Notes: generated by a model from the letters alone, not told the origin. Positions 1 to 10,867 are shown, counted from the first letter of the stretch. The stretch is 64,000 bases of DNA from Liriodendron chinense (GCA_003013855.2 ML058526.1:1550001-1614000), one strand, 5' to 3'. Numbers and translations: made by a program.

Positions 1-418
1 TTTTCCTCTTTCAAAGCTGCTAGTCAAGGACCAGTGTGACCGGCCGGTCGGCAGGCCTTATCTATACCCATATTCAAGCTGATTTCCAGCTGAACTATTT
101 GTGCCCCACTAAGGTGATTTTCCTATTGTTTTTCATAGTTTAGCGCCTACTTAATGAAGGCCCAAGACTGATCATCTTGACCTGAAGACCGTGGATTAAA
201 TGACTAAGATTAGTATGTTTAAAATGCCATAAATACGGGTGTTTTGGGATCCTATGGGCTATCTATATGCAACTTACCTTCTGAACTTGTTTTGGCTTGA
301 ACTTGAGTGCAGAAAGCTGCTTCGGTCTTCAAGTCTTGAGTCTTCAATCTTCGTCGAGGCTCACCAGACTCGACTGACACGAAATTGACAATACGATGCA
401 CTAATTAGCGCACTAACA
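1..418 (-). repeat. 3' LTR of copia A (partial)
   Basis: This matches 19142-19553 at the other end of the element almost base for base, including the GC-rich GGCCGGTCGGCAGGCC motif and the terminal CACTAACA. On the minus strand it begins TGTTAGTGCGC, and it is followed at once by a polypurine tract. The rest of the LTR lies left of the window. Confidence 0.85.
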
Positions 419-430
419 ATCTCCCCCTTT
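419..430 (-). promoter_or_regulatory. Polypurine tract of copia A
   Basis: On the minus strand this reads AAAGGGGGAGAT and abuts the TGTTAG start of the 3' LTR. This is the usual primer for plus-strand DNA synthesis in copia elements. Confidence 0.75.
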
Positions 431-1495
431 GTCAATTACGAGACAAAACACAACCTAAGACCGTTCATGATCTTCATATCATGAATATCCCAAAACCAAG
501 AAATACTATTACACTCAATTACATGTCACAACAAAATTTACAAAGTGACATGTACAGACTTGAAATGTCTTCGATTTCTCCCCCTCAACACCTGCACCTA
601 AGAAAGCATGCAAAACTATATAAATCGGCTTCTTGGTGGGATATAGTTCTCCCCCTTTTTGTCAGTGATTGACAAAGGTTAGCTCGCAAAAGAATATGCC
701 TATAAGAGCAGTGAACCTAAACCATGAACAATAAGCAATAAAGCACAGAAAATATGTCAATCATATAATTTAAGGGAAAAGATAGATCATGAAAAAACAT
801 GGGAGAAAAGAAGCGACACATAGCAACATGATATACAATTAATCATTACGCACAAAGGGCCTTTCGCCCAATTAACCAACCACCCCAAATGGCATGTATA
901 TCAATATCAATTAATCAAAATAAGCTATATTTAAACAGAGCAATGAGTCAAAAGGGCTTAATGCCCAAACCATCCAACCTCCCCCAATCAATATACCAAT
1001 AAAATCCAATAGACTCATCAATATAGCAATAATAGACCAGAAATGGGCATTTTGCCTGAGCCATCCAACCTTCTAAAAATCAGTTTTTCATTTAAAAGTG
1101 CATGCTTACATGATTTTTGGTGATGGAAACAGATGAAAAGCCAAATGGTATGGACCTATATCATGAGTCAAAGTGTATATAGCCCAATCGGCTTAGTCTC
1201 ACTCAATCAATAGTCAATAAGGCACAAGACTCAAAAAAATATAACTGTGAAGCGCAAATATATATCGAAGAAAATATCACTACCTCAAAAAGATGTATCA
1301 ATATAGCTAAAAAAGAAGAGATCCAAACATATGATGTCATAAACAGATATAGTTGTAAAGCTCAATCATCAAAGGTCTAACAGTCATCCAAAATGTATAA
1401 ATATATAACATGACGAGCGACTAGTGTCTTCATCACCCAAAAAGATACTCCTGACCAAGACACATGATACAACACATAACGATACTAAAAATCAG
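431..1495. other. 3' non-coding stretch of copia A, no gene seen
   Basis: AT-rich sequence between the accessory ORF and the PPT of copia A. Short open stretches exist on both strands but none has domain-like composition. No RNA gene or tandem array is visible. Confidence 0.6.
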
Positions 1496-2827
1496 TCCCG
1501 TCGCCCAGATCTAATGGCGGCGCATCGCCACGAGCAGCTTGCTCCCATGCCTCCAGATGCCCGTCAATCAGAACAAGGCGAGCCACAATAGCCTCCTATT
1601 GCACGAGGAGAGTGGCCTATCCCTAAAGCAGCTGAGAATCGGTCTGATCCATTTGATCCAATCTCCGCTCGATCCGATCAAGTCTCTATGTAAGATGGTC
1701 CTGAAGCTGGCGTATCTCAAAGAGCAATGCAGGAGGAGCCGCAGATGAAGATGGATGATCAGATGGCAAAGATGTGCCGCGACGTGAAAATGCGCAAAGT
1801 AGAGTGTTGAAATGCTCTGGATGCTAACGAGGATCCTCAGATGATCATAGAGCAGGCTTAGGCTCAGACTTAGTATGTTGTGGGAGCTCCTGCTGTTGCC
1901 TCTGCTGTTGCTAATCCCCTCTTCGTTGAAGCTCTGCTTGAGTGATCTCCATTCTAGTGATAATGGATTTATTGAGGAGGATAGCCCTGACAGGTTTTTC
2001 GGTTGGATCTACAGGACCTATGGTTTTGGCTAATTTTCCTATGAGGCACCCAAATGGAAGGCCTATTGACTGACCATCAGTCCCTAAAATAACAGAATGA
2101 ATGGTGCTCATGATCATAGAGGGGAGACACATCTTCTCACCCTGACTGACTCGGTATAGAATAGACATCATGGACTCAGTCAAGTCAACTTTGTTGCTCT
2201 TACGATCATAAATGTTTCTGAAGAATAAGTTGTGGAGAATCCGATAGTCCCACGTCATATAAGAAGACCGTAGAGCACAACCACTAACTTCCCTAGGGAT
2301 CTCCTCGTCACAAAGAACACCAATCATATCAAGCATAGGTGGAGCCTCCTCGACAAAATCAGGGAGATCACACGGATCAAGAATGGGAACGTTAATAGCT
2401 TGAGATATGGATTCTAAACCGAAAGTCCATACAGAGTCGTTGTAATGGACAGTGAAGGATATGGGATCTTCAATGGTGTCTTGACAGCAGGCATAAAATT
2501 TATAGATAATATTTCTTTGCACAAGACCTCCCATATGCAACACCGGCTCCCAATCTATTGCTCTCAATAAATTTACAACATTGTAGGGTTCTAAGTCCAC
2601 AAGAGAGGCTGATCTCTCACATCTTGATCAGCGAATTTTTCCCAATTGGCAAGATAAGATGTGTCAGGACCTCGGGATTGAGAGAGGGATTTGGAGGTTG
2701 AAGCTACCCCTTTTCCCTTGGAAGCGGTTTTCTTGGATTTGAGTTATGAGGGCCCCCCATCATATTGTTTCTTTAAACGGCGTTCACGCCGAGGAGGGGG
2801 CTCATCTCTCCCACCATGGGAAGACAT
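1496..2827 (-). pseudogene. Env-like / plant-transposon-type accessory ORF of copia A, degraded
   Basis: The frame opens with an ATG at 2827 and a Lys/Arg- and Ser-rich N-terminus. It has a stop at 2744-2746 and a frameshift near 2600. The longest intact piece is 1911-2600 (about 229 codons), containing VVNLLRAIDWEPVL, IIYKFYACCQD and ESISQAINVP. This general shape (W-x3-L, F-Y, then a conserved AINVP block) resembles the putative plant transposon protein domain found in third ORFs of plant LTR elements. A Gln-rich, coiled-coil-like tail continues with stops to about 1496. Position after gag and before the 3' LTR is where Sireviruses carry an env-like ORF. No signal peptide or clear membrane segment is visible, so an envelope role is not shown. 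Family assignment is from memory and tentative. Confidence 0.5.
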
Positions 2828-2954
2828 GATAGCAACCAAAGACCCACACAAATCAAACCTAGGTTTCAAAAGAAAATGATGCAACAGGGTACACACAAAT
2901 AGAAACCCTTACCGGAGAAGATGACAAGAAAAAACTGGATTTGGAAGAGAAATG

Positions 2955-4958
2955 TGTTAGTGCACTTTTCCGTGGCATACTAGTGCACCTTGTTTATCAA
3001 TCACTTACATCGGTGAGTCTAGTGTCGGTTGAGCCCAATGAAGACGAAGACCGAAGACTCAAGACGGACCGGCTGCATCAAGGAAGAAGTTTCAGGTAAA
3101 AGTGATGCCTTGGTGCCTTAACCTTGACCAAAACCTATCCCCTTTGTATCTTTGATGACCTTGACCATATTAGGAATCCTTTAAGCATCATAGATAGGCC
3201 CTAGGTGTCCCATTTGATCACCCTAAACTTGGCCAAAATACTCAGGCTGAAGACAGTGGAGTTCAGAGCATATGTGGGGAGAACCAGGCTGGTCCGACCG
3301 GTCATGATCGGTCGGCCAGCAGCCTTGTTGCTGTTTGAAATGGGCAGCCGACTGGTCATGACCGGTCGGCCTTATCAAAAGGTTGGATTCAGCAAGATGG
3401 GCCGACCGGTCATGACCGGTCGGCCAATTTGGTTTCCCTCTAGATATTCAGCCACCCAGCAAGGGGGTCCGACCGGTCATGACCGGTCGGCCTGGTAAGC
3501 CCACACGTCCAGCAAGGGGTGCCGACCGGTCATGACCGGTCGGCCTGTTTGGTTTAAGGCTGTCCAGTGAGGGGGTCCGACCGGTCATGACCGGTCGGCC
3601 CATGTTTTTGGCCTATGCAGAATATGCCCTTCAGCAGGGGAGTCCGACCGGTCATGACCGGTCGGGACAGGTCGGCTCATAGTCGTTTTATGACCGTTGG
3701 AGCCATTTTCCTATATATATGGGGCTCCGTTTTTAGGCATCCGCAGAGGGATTTTTGAGGAAGAAAAGCCACCATTGAAGGAGATCTTTTGAGGCTCATT
3801 CCTTGACCTATGCAAGGCATCTTCCTTGTGCTTTAACACAAGATTAGAGCATTCCAAGCTCATGAAGAAGATGACCCTCATCCCCTCTTGATCTCTAGAG
3901 TTAGGAAGCTTCTTGATTGGCAAATCCTTGTTCTAAACTCGAAGATGAGATCGTTGTAGGTAAGAGACTCTAGGCAACCCATTCCCACTAAGTTGTAGAG
4001 CTCTTAAACCTATCCTCCTAGCACCTTGGGCATCTCAAAGGCATCGCATGCAAGGTGTTTGATCAAATGTGGCTGAGGCAATGGCGACGCAACGGCGACA
4101 CGATCGTGGGAGCAAGGGAAGCTGATTGAAGCACGGGAGAGCGGAGATCAAGCAACCCGATCCGGCGCTAAACAAGGGGCTCATCCGACAAGTAGGTTGT
4201 CTTATTTGAGAGTCCATTTTAGAGTTTGTTTTTCGAACTCGACCTAGGGACGTTAGTCATTCCTTGGCCCGTCAGCCGGGCCTAAACTAAGTCTCCAAGG
4301 GGGAGCCTCCGACACGGGAGTAAACGTGTGATTAGGTTGAGAGTTAGCCTATGTCTAAAACTCCGGATACGGTTGAGAGGTGAACCGATAAAACCTCCGT
4401 GTAAAGGTTGAGAGGTGAACCTCATTTAAAACCTCCTATAGTGAATGCCGGTGTGCTCAAAGGGGTTGAGTACTTGAACCGGGAGTGGAGTAGACACGTA
4501 GTCGAACCACTATACATCCTTGTATTTTTTATTGTTCTTGAGCACATTCATATCTTCACATTGTTAGTTTAATTGCTTAATTATGCATGTTTGATAGGAA
4601 TGTATGCTAGGCACTTTTTAGACATCCCCACACAAGATGTACCTTCACTACTTGTGTAGACTTGAGCTCATTGATCCACTCTCATAAGTCTACACGAGAT
4701 GCATAGGTTAGAAGCTTAATTCGTTCAATCATTTACTTACCTATGCATGCTTAGACTAGGATTGTTTAGTGCATATCTTTTGCTAGTCTTGTGATTGGAC
4801 CCACCTAGGCTTGGAAGCCGAGGTGTTCTTGCTTACATAGCTTATTTTGTTGGATTGTGAAAGTAGGCGAAAAGAATTTTAAAGGTCCTATTCACCCCCC
4901 CTCTAGGTCCATAGACATATCTCCAAGTGTCTCTACAAGCGGTAAAACCGCAATTTCA
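2955..4958 (+). repeat. Solo LTR D, Sirevirus-like family, with TSD AAATG
   Basis: The sequence starts TGTTAGTGCAC and ends CCGCAATTTCA, as in the LTRs of copia A and E. It is flanked by perfect 5-bp direct repeats AAATG at 2950-2954 and 4959-4963. The 3' third contains the same CTCCCGGTTCAAGTACTCAA-type block (reverse orientation) as copia A's LTR at 8480-8500. No internal element sequence lies between the ends, so this is a solo LTR left by LTR-LTR recombination. It was inserted into copia A between gag and the accessory ORF. Confidence 0.88.
3294..3665. repeat. Array of seven palindromes in solo LTR D
   Basis: Seven copies of a 22-bp near-perfect palindrome (CCGACCGGTC, AT, then its reverse complement) start at 3294, 3348, 3402, 3469, 3522, 3577 and 3644. 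Spacing is 53-55 or 67 bp. Spacers are not identical but often hold CCAGCA. Each unit can be read on either strand, and many end in GCCGAC. Confidence 0.9.
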
Positions 4959-4963
4959 AAATG

Positions 4964-5192
4964 CACAACTTTGGGAGCTTTAAATCTTGTTAGGAGAACT
5001 AGGATATCTTGAGGAGGGCTGGTGAGAGCTTTGGAGTGAAAAGGGAGAGATAAGAAATGAAAAATGAGTGAAATGGATAAGTCCGACCTTCTTAAAGAGG
5101 GTCGGATAGCACCCACTGGATGTGTGCCGGCCGGTCGGACAGGGGGCACTGGTTGGTCAGACCTCAACAGATTTTAGTTACAGTGCAAGTCC

Positions 5193-5235
<43 letters not shown>

Positions 5236-6030
5236 ATTTTTAATTCTCTGGGTGCACCTACTAGACAGCTACCGGCCGGTCGGACAAGGGTCACTGACCA
5301 GCCGGACCTCAACAAAAATGCTCATCTAGAGCAGTTTTTAAGATCCACAAAGATGGGTCCGCTTTCGTGTTCTCAAATATGATTTGTTTGAGACATAATC
5401 AAGCAATTTGGGTTGGCCAAATGTTTATGAGCATTACACATCAAAAATTTAAAATTAACCATATGATTTTAAGAGATTATGATGCCTAAGATGACTAAGT
5501 TTCAAGAGAAAATGAGATAAGAGACCTTATTACCAGGTTTTCCTATTATGCTCGGGAATGATGAAGCTTAATCCTCTGATATGGATTTAGGCTTATTGTA
5601 AGTCTTCTTAGTTCAAGTTTTGTTTATATTATGATGTAGACAACATTTTCTCAATATTCAAGGCCTTGTTATAAAAATTAATTGAGAATGAACCTACTGT
5701 ATAATAATCATCCAACAATTGTAAGATCACATATGAAGGTTAATTATTGATTAAGGTAGATCATTACAGAGATTAACAAGGTAGGAAAATATAGTTTCAA
5801 CACTCAAGATGATATAAGAATAAGATACAGGAGTTAAACTAATCACAAGAAAATGAGGCTTAGGTCCTCAGATTTTACTGTAACGCCCAATGACCTTGAG
5901 GCTAACACTTGAAATGTCCAATCCTGCAAAACACAAAGCTTGCTAGCCATCCAAAGAACAACTTCCCATGGATTTTCTAAGATAAATAGACTAAACACAA
6001 TCCAAGGAAGCTGGCAAGGGACACGGAGGG
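4964..6030. other. Copia A internal stretch where pol is expected; no coding signal
   Basis: No protease, integrase, RT or RNase H motif is readable on either strand here. The stretch holds two copies of a GC-rich motif (CCGGCCGGTCGGAC followed by a GGGTCACTG-like spacer and CAGACCTCAACA or CGGACCTCAACA) at about 5129-5170 and 5274-5311, on either side of a 42-base C run. The rest is AT-rich and featureless. Confidence 0.6.
5194..5235 (+). repeat. Poly-C tract of 42 bases
   Basis: An uninterrupted run of C from 5194 to 5235. Such runs are rare in plant DNA and prone to sequencing or assembly length error. Confidence 0.9.
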
Positions 6031-6648
6031 TCACTTCTCCTTCACAACCCGTTTGGCAACAACTTTCATTGTGCCTGGGTCATGTGAAGATCTGTTAATA
6101 GTTCTCCTCTTTCCAGGAGAGCTGTTCTTTTTATATGATTGCTCATAGCCCATCCTCATTGCATCAATCATTTTATTTGTCTTATCATTAATTAGGGCTA
6201 CTTGTTTGAGCAATGCTTCTATTCGAGCAGCGTTCCTTGGTAGAGTCGAAAAAATTCTCCCCATATTCTTTTAATTCTTAGGGGGACTCCAAGTGTGGTG
6301 CGCTTCTCTCCTTTTTGGAATAGATTTACCTATCTTGCGCTGGGAGGAAGAGAGTTGTGGGCGTTTATAGGCTAAATATTCAGATTTTAGGTGACCCACA
6401 TCACCACAAGCATGTCAAATAAAGGATGCTTTGATTTTACTTCCCGATGCACCATAGTTCTTTCTCACCATAGGAGGGACAGAAGCAGTCTTAGAGATAT
6501 GACTGTTAAAACCAATTCCTCTTCTATCCATAGGTGATCTCCCTACGTCCAAGAGCTTTTCAAGATTTTCTTCTCCCTGGGCGAAACGTCTTCTAGAGTC
6601 AACAACTTGACATTTAAGACGATCAATTTCAGCATTTGCCTCTTTAAG
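6031..6648 (-). pseudogene. gag: Gag C-terminal continuation of copia A with stops
   Basis: After the stop that ends the main gag frame, the same protein continues in frame. It shows a Glu/Lys-rich coiled coil (FAQGEENLEKLL), a block shared with copia E (HISKTASVPPMV against HTSKTTSVHPMV), and a second zinc-knuckle-like motif HACGDVGHLKSE just after an in-frame stop. The last piece (6031-6264) is open and basic. No protease follows. Confidence 0.65.
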
Positions 6649-8016
6649 TTATTTTTCAAGGCTCACATATTTATCAAGGTTCTCACCATTCATGAATTTT
6701 TCTTTTTCATGTTCAAGAGCTTCGTTCTTCTTTTTCAGCTCTTCTAAATCTTGACCCAACTTTTGATTCTCAATTTTCAGTCCATCAATATTTTTTGTCA
6801 GTTTATCATTTTCAGTCTTCATTTGTCCCAACTTCTTTATGGTATTCATATTTTCAATATACAGTTGGTTGTACACTTCTTGAAGTTCATCATCCTCACT
6901 CTCATCATCACTTAAGAAGGTATGGTTAACATTGTCTCCCTTTTTCTCATTTTCAGGAAGAGTTGTGGTGGTGGAGATCGTAAGGGCTTTCACCGATCTT
7001 TGTCCACCATCACTATGGGAATCATAGGAATCGGATTCCGAGCTAGTATCATCCCAAGTGGCAACCATGGCCTTTCTCCCTTTATGTTTAGTTTCATCAT
7101 TTTCTGAGCAATTTGGAGCAATGTGACCGTACTTCCCACAATTATAGCATTTTAGCTCTTTTGATCTTCTGAAGGATTTACTTGTATGGTTCTTATGATC
7201 AAAATGCCTTCTTTCCTTGTTGTGGCTCTTGCTTTTAAAGAATTTCTGGAATTTCTTAGCCATAAGAGCCATTTCTTCTATGTCTATTTCCTCATCATCA
7301 TTTTCTTTAGAAGTGTGTGCATTGTGAGAGGTTTTCAAGACTGAATATTTGGATTTTGTGGGAGGTTTGAAATAAAGCTCATGAGTTTGAAGGGATCCTA
7401 GTAGTTCTTCAACTTTCATAGTGTTTAGGTTCCTACACTCTTCTAGAGCAACAACTTTAAATGAGAAGTGTTCCGATAGAGATCTTAAGATTTTCCTACA
7501 AATTTTGCTATCTGGAAGCTTCTCTCCTAGTCCACACATATCATTGGTGATATTATTTAGACGTGTGAAAAATTGCACGAAGGTTTCATCCTCCTCCATT
7601 TTGATATTCTCAAATTGTGTTGTAAGGAGTTGGAGTTTAGATCTTTTAACTATGCTTATTCCTTCATGAGTTACTTCTAAAAAGTCCCATGCTTCCTTAC
7701 TAGTTTGACAATTTTGGATGCGACCAAATTCATTTCTAGAGACTGAACAGAAAATGGCATTTAAGCCTTTAGCATTAAAAACACGTTGAGCTTTATCAAA
7801 ATCAGTCCACATGGCATTCTCTCTTGGTCTAAGGACATCCGGTTCACCTTCCTTTCTTATGATATCCATTGGGACGTTATAACCAAATTCAACCATGTCC
7901 CATACATCCGAACCGATGGATTCTAAAAATATCCGCATTCGAGCTTTCCAATATGGATAGTTGGATCCATTGAAGAACGATGGCTTGGTGACGGAAGTGG
8001 AGTCTTCCATAGACAT
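6649..8016 (-). CDS. gag: Copia A gag polyprotein (455 codons)
   Basis: This is the nucleocapsid protein of a Ty1/copia element. The start ATG at 8016 lies 59 bases after the PBS and matches the start of copia E gag (MSKEDST). The N-terminal half has the UBN2/gag-polypeptide fold seen in copia gags (FNGSNYPYWKARMRIFLES, then KEAWDFLEVTHEG and FFTRLNNIT). A CCHC zinc knuckle, CYNCGKYGHIAPNC, lies at about residues 288-301. It is followed by an acidic Ser/Asp-rich stretch and a long coiled coil (about residues 385-445). A single stop at 6649 separates it from the degraded continuation. It is the longest intact retrotransposon frame in copia A. Particle assembly by relatives in trans is conceivable but unproven. 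Confidence 0.85.
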   Translation of the reverse strand: MSMEDSTSVTKPSFFNGSNYPYWKARMRIFLESIGSDVWDMVEFGYNVPMDIIRKEGEPDVLRPRENAMWTDFDKAQRVFNAKGLNAIFCSVSRNEFGRIQNCQTSKEAWDFLEVTHEGISIVKRSKLQLLTTQFENIKMEEDETFVQFFTRLNNITNDMCGLGEKLPDSKICRKILRSLSEHFSFKVVALEECRNLNTMKVEELLGSLQTHELYFKPPTKSKYSVLKTSHNAHTSKENDDEEIDIEEMALMAKKFQKFFKSKSHNKERRHFDHKNHTSKSFRRSKELKCYNCGKYGHIAPNCSENDETKHKGRKAMVATWDDTSSESDSYDSHSDGGQRSVKALTISTTTTLPENEKKGDNVNHTFLSDDESEDDELQEVYNQLYIENMNTIKKLGQMKTENDKLTKNIDGLKIENQKLGQDLEELKKKNEALEHEKEKFMNGENLDKYVSLEK

Positions 8017-8074
8017 ATTTTCAAGCTAACTCTAAGATCAACCTCTAGGCGGTTAAGCCCTTATAGAGGAATTC

Positions 8075-8086
8075 GCCCTGATACCA
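8075..8086 (-). promoter_or_regulatory. Primer binding site of copia A (initiator tRNA-Met)
   Basis: On the minus strand this reads TGGTATCAGGGC, two bases after the LTR end. The standard plant copia PBS is TGGTATCAGAGC, complementary to initiator tRNA-Met. One base differs here (A to G). Confidence 0.85.
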
Positions 8087-8088
8087 AT

Positions 8089-9179
8089 TGAAATTGCGGT
8101 TTACACCGCTATTGAGATAAGCTTGAAGGTATGCTTATGTCCTAGAGGGGGGTGAATAGAATTTTTTACAAATTCCTTGCCAATTAAAAACTCAAGAGCA
8201 TTCACAAATCAATTTACCAATTTAATATATGTAAATGCAAGTAAATAGATCAAATAAGGTCTTTCTAAATGATCAACTATACTAAGTGAAGCATTTGAAC
8301 AAACAATTGATATGCATGCTTGAACTAATCTTTCAAAGATGGCATATGGGCATTTTGTCAAACATGAGATGGGCGTTTAGTTAAGCACTAATGTAATTAA
8401 TCAATAAGGCATAATAATAGACAAAATGCATTCACCATAATACACACGATGTATAGTAGTTCGACGATGAGTCTACTCCACTCCCGGTTCAAGTACTCAA
8501 CTTCTTTGAGTACACCGGCATTTACTATCGGAGGTTTTAAATGAGGTTCACCTCTCAACCTTTAAAACCTACACAAGGTTAATGCCTAGACAAGGACTTT
8601 CATAATTCCTACTCAAGGACACCCACGTATTCTCCCGTGTCGGAGGCCTACACAAGGACTTCCATGTCCTACACAAGAACAACTCCGAGATTGGGTCACA
8701 ATCTCTAGACCTCAATCTCAACAAAAAGGGAGAATCAAACAATGGACTCGATAAGCTTAACCACTTACAAGAGATGAGCCCTGATTTAGTGCCGTTGAAT
8801 AGCTTCAACTTCCACGAATGCTTCAGTTCCTCTTTCAAGCTCCCACGATCAGCTACTAATGAATATGATGTTCCTAGACTAATGCCCGGTAGGTAAGAGG
8901 AGGAGTTGGAGTTCCCTTTGCTTATTCAATATAATGGTGATGTAGGAACTACCAACTCTGAGTATTCAATGACTATTGATGACCAAGAGATTTAATCAAG
9001 ATGGGTTAGGTCAGCCATGAATACTTTGCTTAAGTTCATACTTCAAACCGAGCTTTGAATGCTCATTGACGTGCCATGAATCACTTAGTTTGAGTGATGA
9101 ACTCTAAGCAATGATGAGCAAAGGAAGGTTAGATAATGCTCTTAATTGCCCCTTCCAGTCCTCTTAATTGGTGTGCAAG
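8089..9179 (-). repeat. 5' LTR of copia A, proximal part
   Basis: The LTR begins on the plus strand with TGAAATTGCGG next to the PBS and is interrupted at 9179/9180 by gypsy 1. The 5-bp sequence GCAAG (9175-9179) is repeated at 18889-18893, after which the LTR continues. The total LTR is about 1.75 kb. Confidence 0.85.
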
Positions 9180-9429
9180 TGTTGAACCTCCAATTTATAC
9201 ATTGCATTGCCCATTACACGACAAGGTTTGCATGATTTTCATGGTTTAAAGGCCCACCTAACATATGTTTTTGTGATTATAAGGATGAGAGCGGACTTTA
9301 TTCAATTACGAGCTAAAAGAATGCATTTGGAGCTATTGCATGAAGTCCTAGGATGGACCAAAGAAAGAAGAAGAAAGAGGGAGAAAAGAGGATGAAGAAA
9401 AGAAGAAAAGGTTGCAGAAAAACAAGGCA

Positions 9430-9712
9430 GACCGGTCGTCCGACCGGTCAGCCACATCAAAGGAGCAAGTGGAATACATGCCGACCGGTCTTGACTGGTC
9501 GGCCATGAAGGCTTTGCATGTTGAAAGACAGGCCGACCGGTCATGACCGGTCGGCCATGCACACTAGAACAAAACTCAAATTGGTCCGACCGGTCATGAC
9601 CGGTCGGCCACCACGCTGGATTGCAATGGACATGTCTGTCCGACCGGTCATGACCGGTTGGCAGCACTCCCTGGAATGCTTAAAATCAGTCTGACCGGTC
9701 ACGACCGGTCGG
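9430..9712. repeat. Six-unit palindrome array in the 5' LTR of gypsy 1
   Basis: Six copies of the GACCGGTC-centred palindrome, spaced about 50-54 bp. The first is degenerate. Units at about 9533 and 9587 are perfect: CCGACCGGTC, AT, then the inverse. The array lies upstream of the TATA box, as expected for an enhancer. Confidence 0.88.
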
Positions 9713-9808
9713 CTCTGCGTAAGGAAAGTCCTTTCTAATTCAGGACTCCGAAAAACACTGCGCAATGAGTAGTCTTTCGCAGAATCCGACGCAAGGGAGG
9801 TTGCTTGC

Positions 9809-9815
9809 TATAAAA
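9809..9815 (+). promoter_or_regulatory. TATA box of gypsy 1 5' LTR
   Basis: TATAAAA within GCTATAAAAGGACACCT. The same box and context recur in all Athila-like LTRs in this window (18081, 22593 minus, 30252 minus, 59458 and 59763). Confidence 0.75.
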
Positions 9816-10622
9816 GGACACCTAGGGGTTCTTCCTAGGTCATCAGAGAAGCTAAGGAACGTGGGTTTGGAGAGTGAAAGCGATCGTGGAGCGTCTGCAA
9901 CTCTCCTCTTCGGGTTTTTCTGTTTTTATGCTTTTATTTGGAGTTTTTAGTTGTAGCATGACAATGCTCGGCTAAAACCTCTCAGCTAAGGCTGAGAGGG
10001 GAAGCTTGTAGCTAATTCCATGTTGATTTCAGTTTAATTCAAGTAATTTACATTCAAGTTTGGATTTTTGCATGGTTTAGTTCCAAATAATGGTAGTTTG
10101 AGATGTTTTATTTGAGTTTATGTGCTCCGGACATGAATTCCTTTTAATTCTCTGAGATTATCATGTTTGTTTATCTAAATTCGGATTATAGTAATCCTTG
10201 AGCAGGCCATAGTCCAGAGGCATGGATGTTACTCCGCAGGCTATGATTTCGAGTTTGTATTGATTGAATGGAACTAAAACTTGAAAGTTCAACTTGAATG
10301 TGATGGAATGTGTGTGAATGCTTTACTTTCCAACTAGATGAGAGATAGGACTTCAAATCTAGTTGAGTTCTCTACTTGGATTGACTGAATTGACATAGGA
10401 TTTCTACAAGTGGATCCTTGAATGCCTTAGTACTTTATATCTCTGATTTTTCCTTAAGTTCCTGTTTTAAGTAAACATTCAATTGAAACTGATTTCTTCC
10501 ATGAAAACTGAGTTACTGGAGTAATTTGGGAGCTGTTACTATTTCCCTGTGGATCGACCTCGATCTCACCGAGATTTATTACTACATCGCAGCCTTACAC
10601 TTGAGGCGAGCGAACAAGTTTT

Positions 10623-10639
10623 TGGCGCCGCTGCCAGGG
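10623..10639 (+). promoter_or_regulatory. PBS of gypsy 1 (tRNA-Asp type)
   Basis: TGGCGCCGCTGCCAGGG lies six bases after the LTR. It matches the complement of the plant tRNA-Asp 3' end at 15 of 17 positions; gypsy 2 has the perfect version. Confidence 0.8.
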
Positions 10640-10867
10640 AATTAGATAACGGTTTTCGAATAGTTTCAGTGGCTGTAGAAGTAGCAGTAGATAGTTTTTC
10701 TGATTTTCTTAGAACTAACAAGTTTTTCTATTTTGTAGGAATTTTTCTCTAGTTCAAGCATATCAGGTGATACCTTTCTAACTTAGCTTCTGCAGAATTT
10801 TTTCAGATTAGTTTCAGATTTTAGTTTTCTAGGATAGGATTAGTTTCAGTTTCTGGTTGAGTGGTTT

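Larger units (their letters stand above)
9180..10616 (+). repeat. 5' LTR of gypsy 1
   Basis: The LTR runs from TGTTGAACCTCC to GGCGAGCGAACA, 1437 bp, and is nearly identical to 17451-18888. It carries the palindrome array, a TATA box, and a small hairpin (CTCTCAGCTAAGGCTGAGAG near 9980-9999) in the transcribed part. Confidence 0.93.

Noticed and set aside
2691..2879. Plus-strand ORF with KRRSRRGG near the accessory ORF
   Set aside because: It is the opposite strand of the basic N-terminus of the env-like ORF.
3294..3665. CRISPR-like array: 22-bp palindromic repeats with regular 31-45 bp spacers
   Set aside because: The repeats sit inside a retrotransposon LTR, the spacers vary in length and share words, similar arrays occur in other LTRs, and this is plant nuclear DNA.
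5120..5382. Open frames encoding a proline-rich protein on the plus strand
   Set aside because: The poly-proline comes only from the 42-base C run; the flanking residues have no gene-like features.
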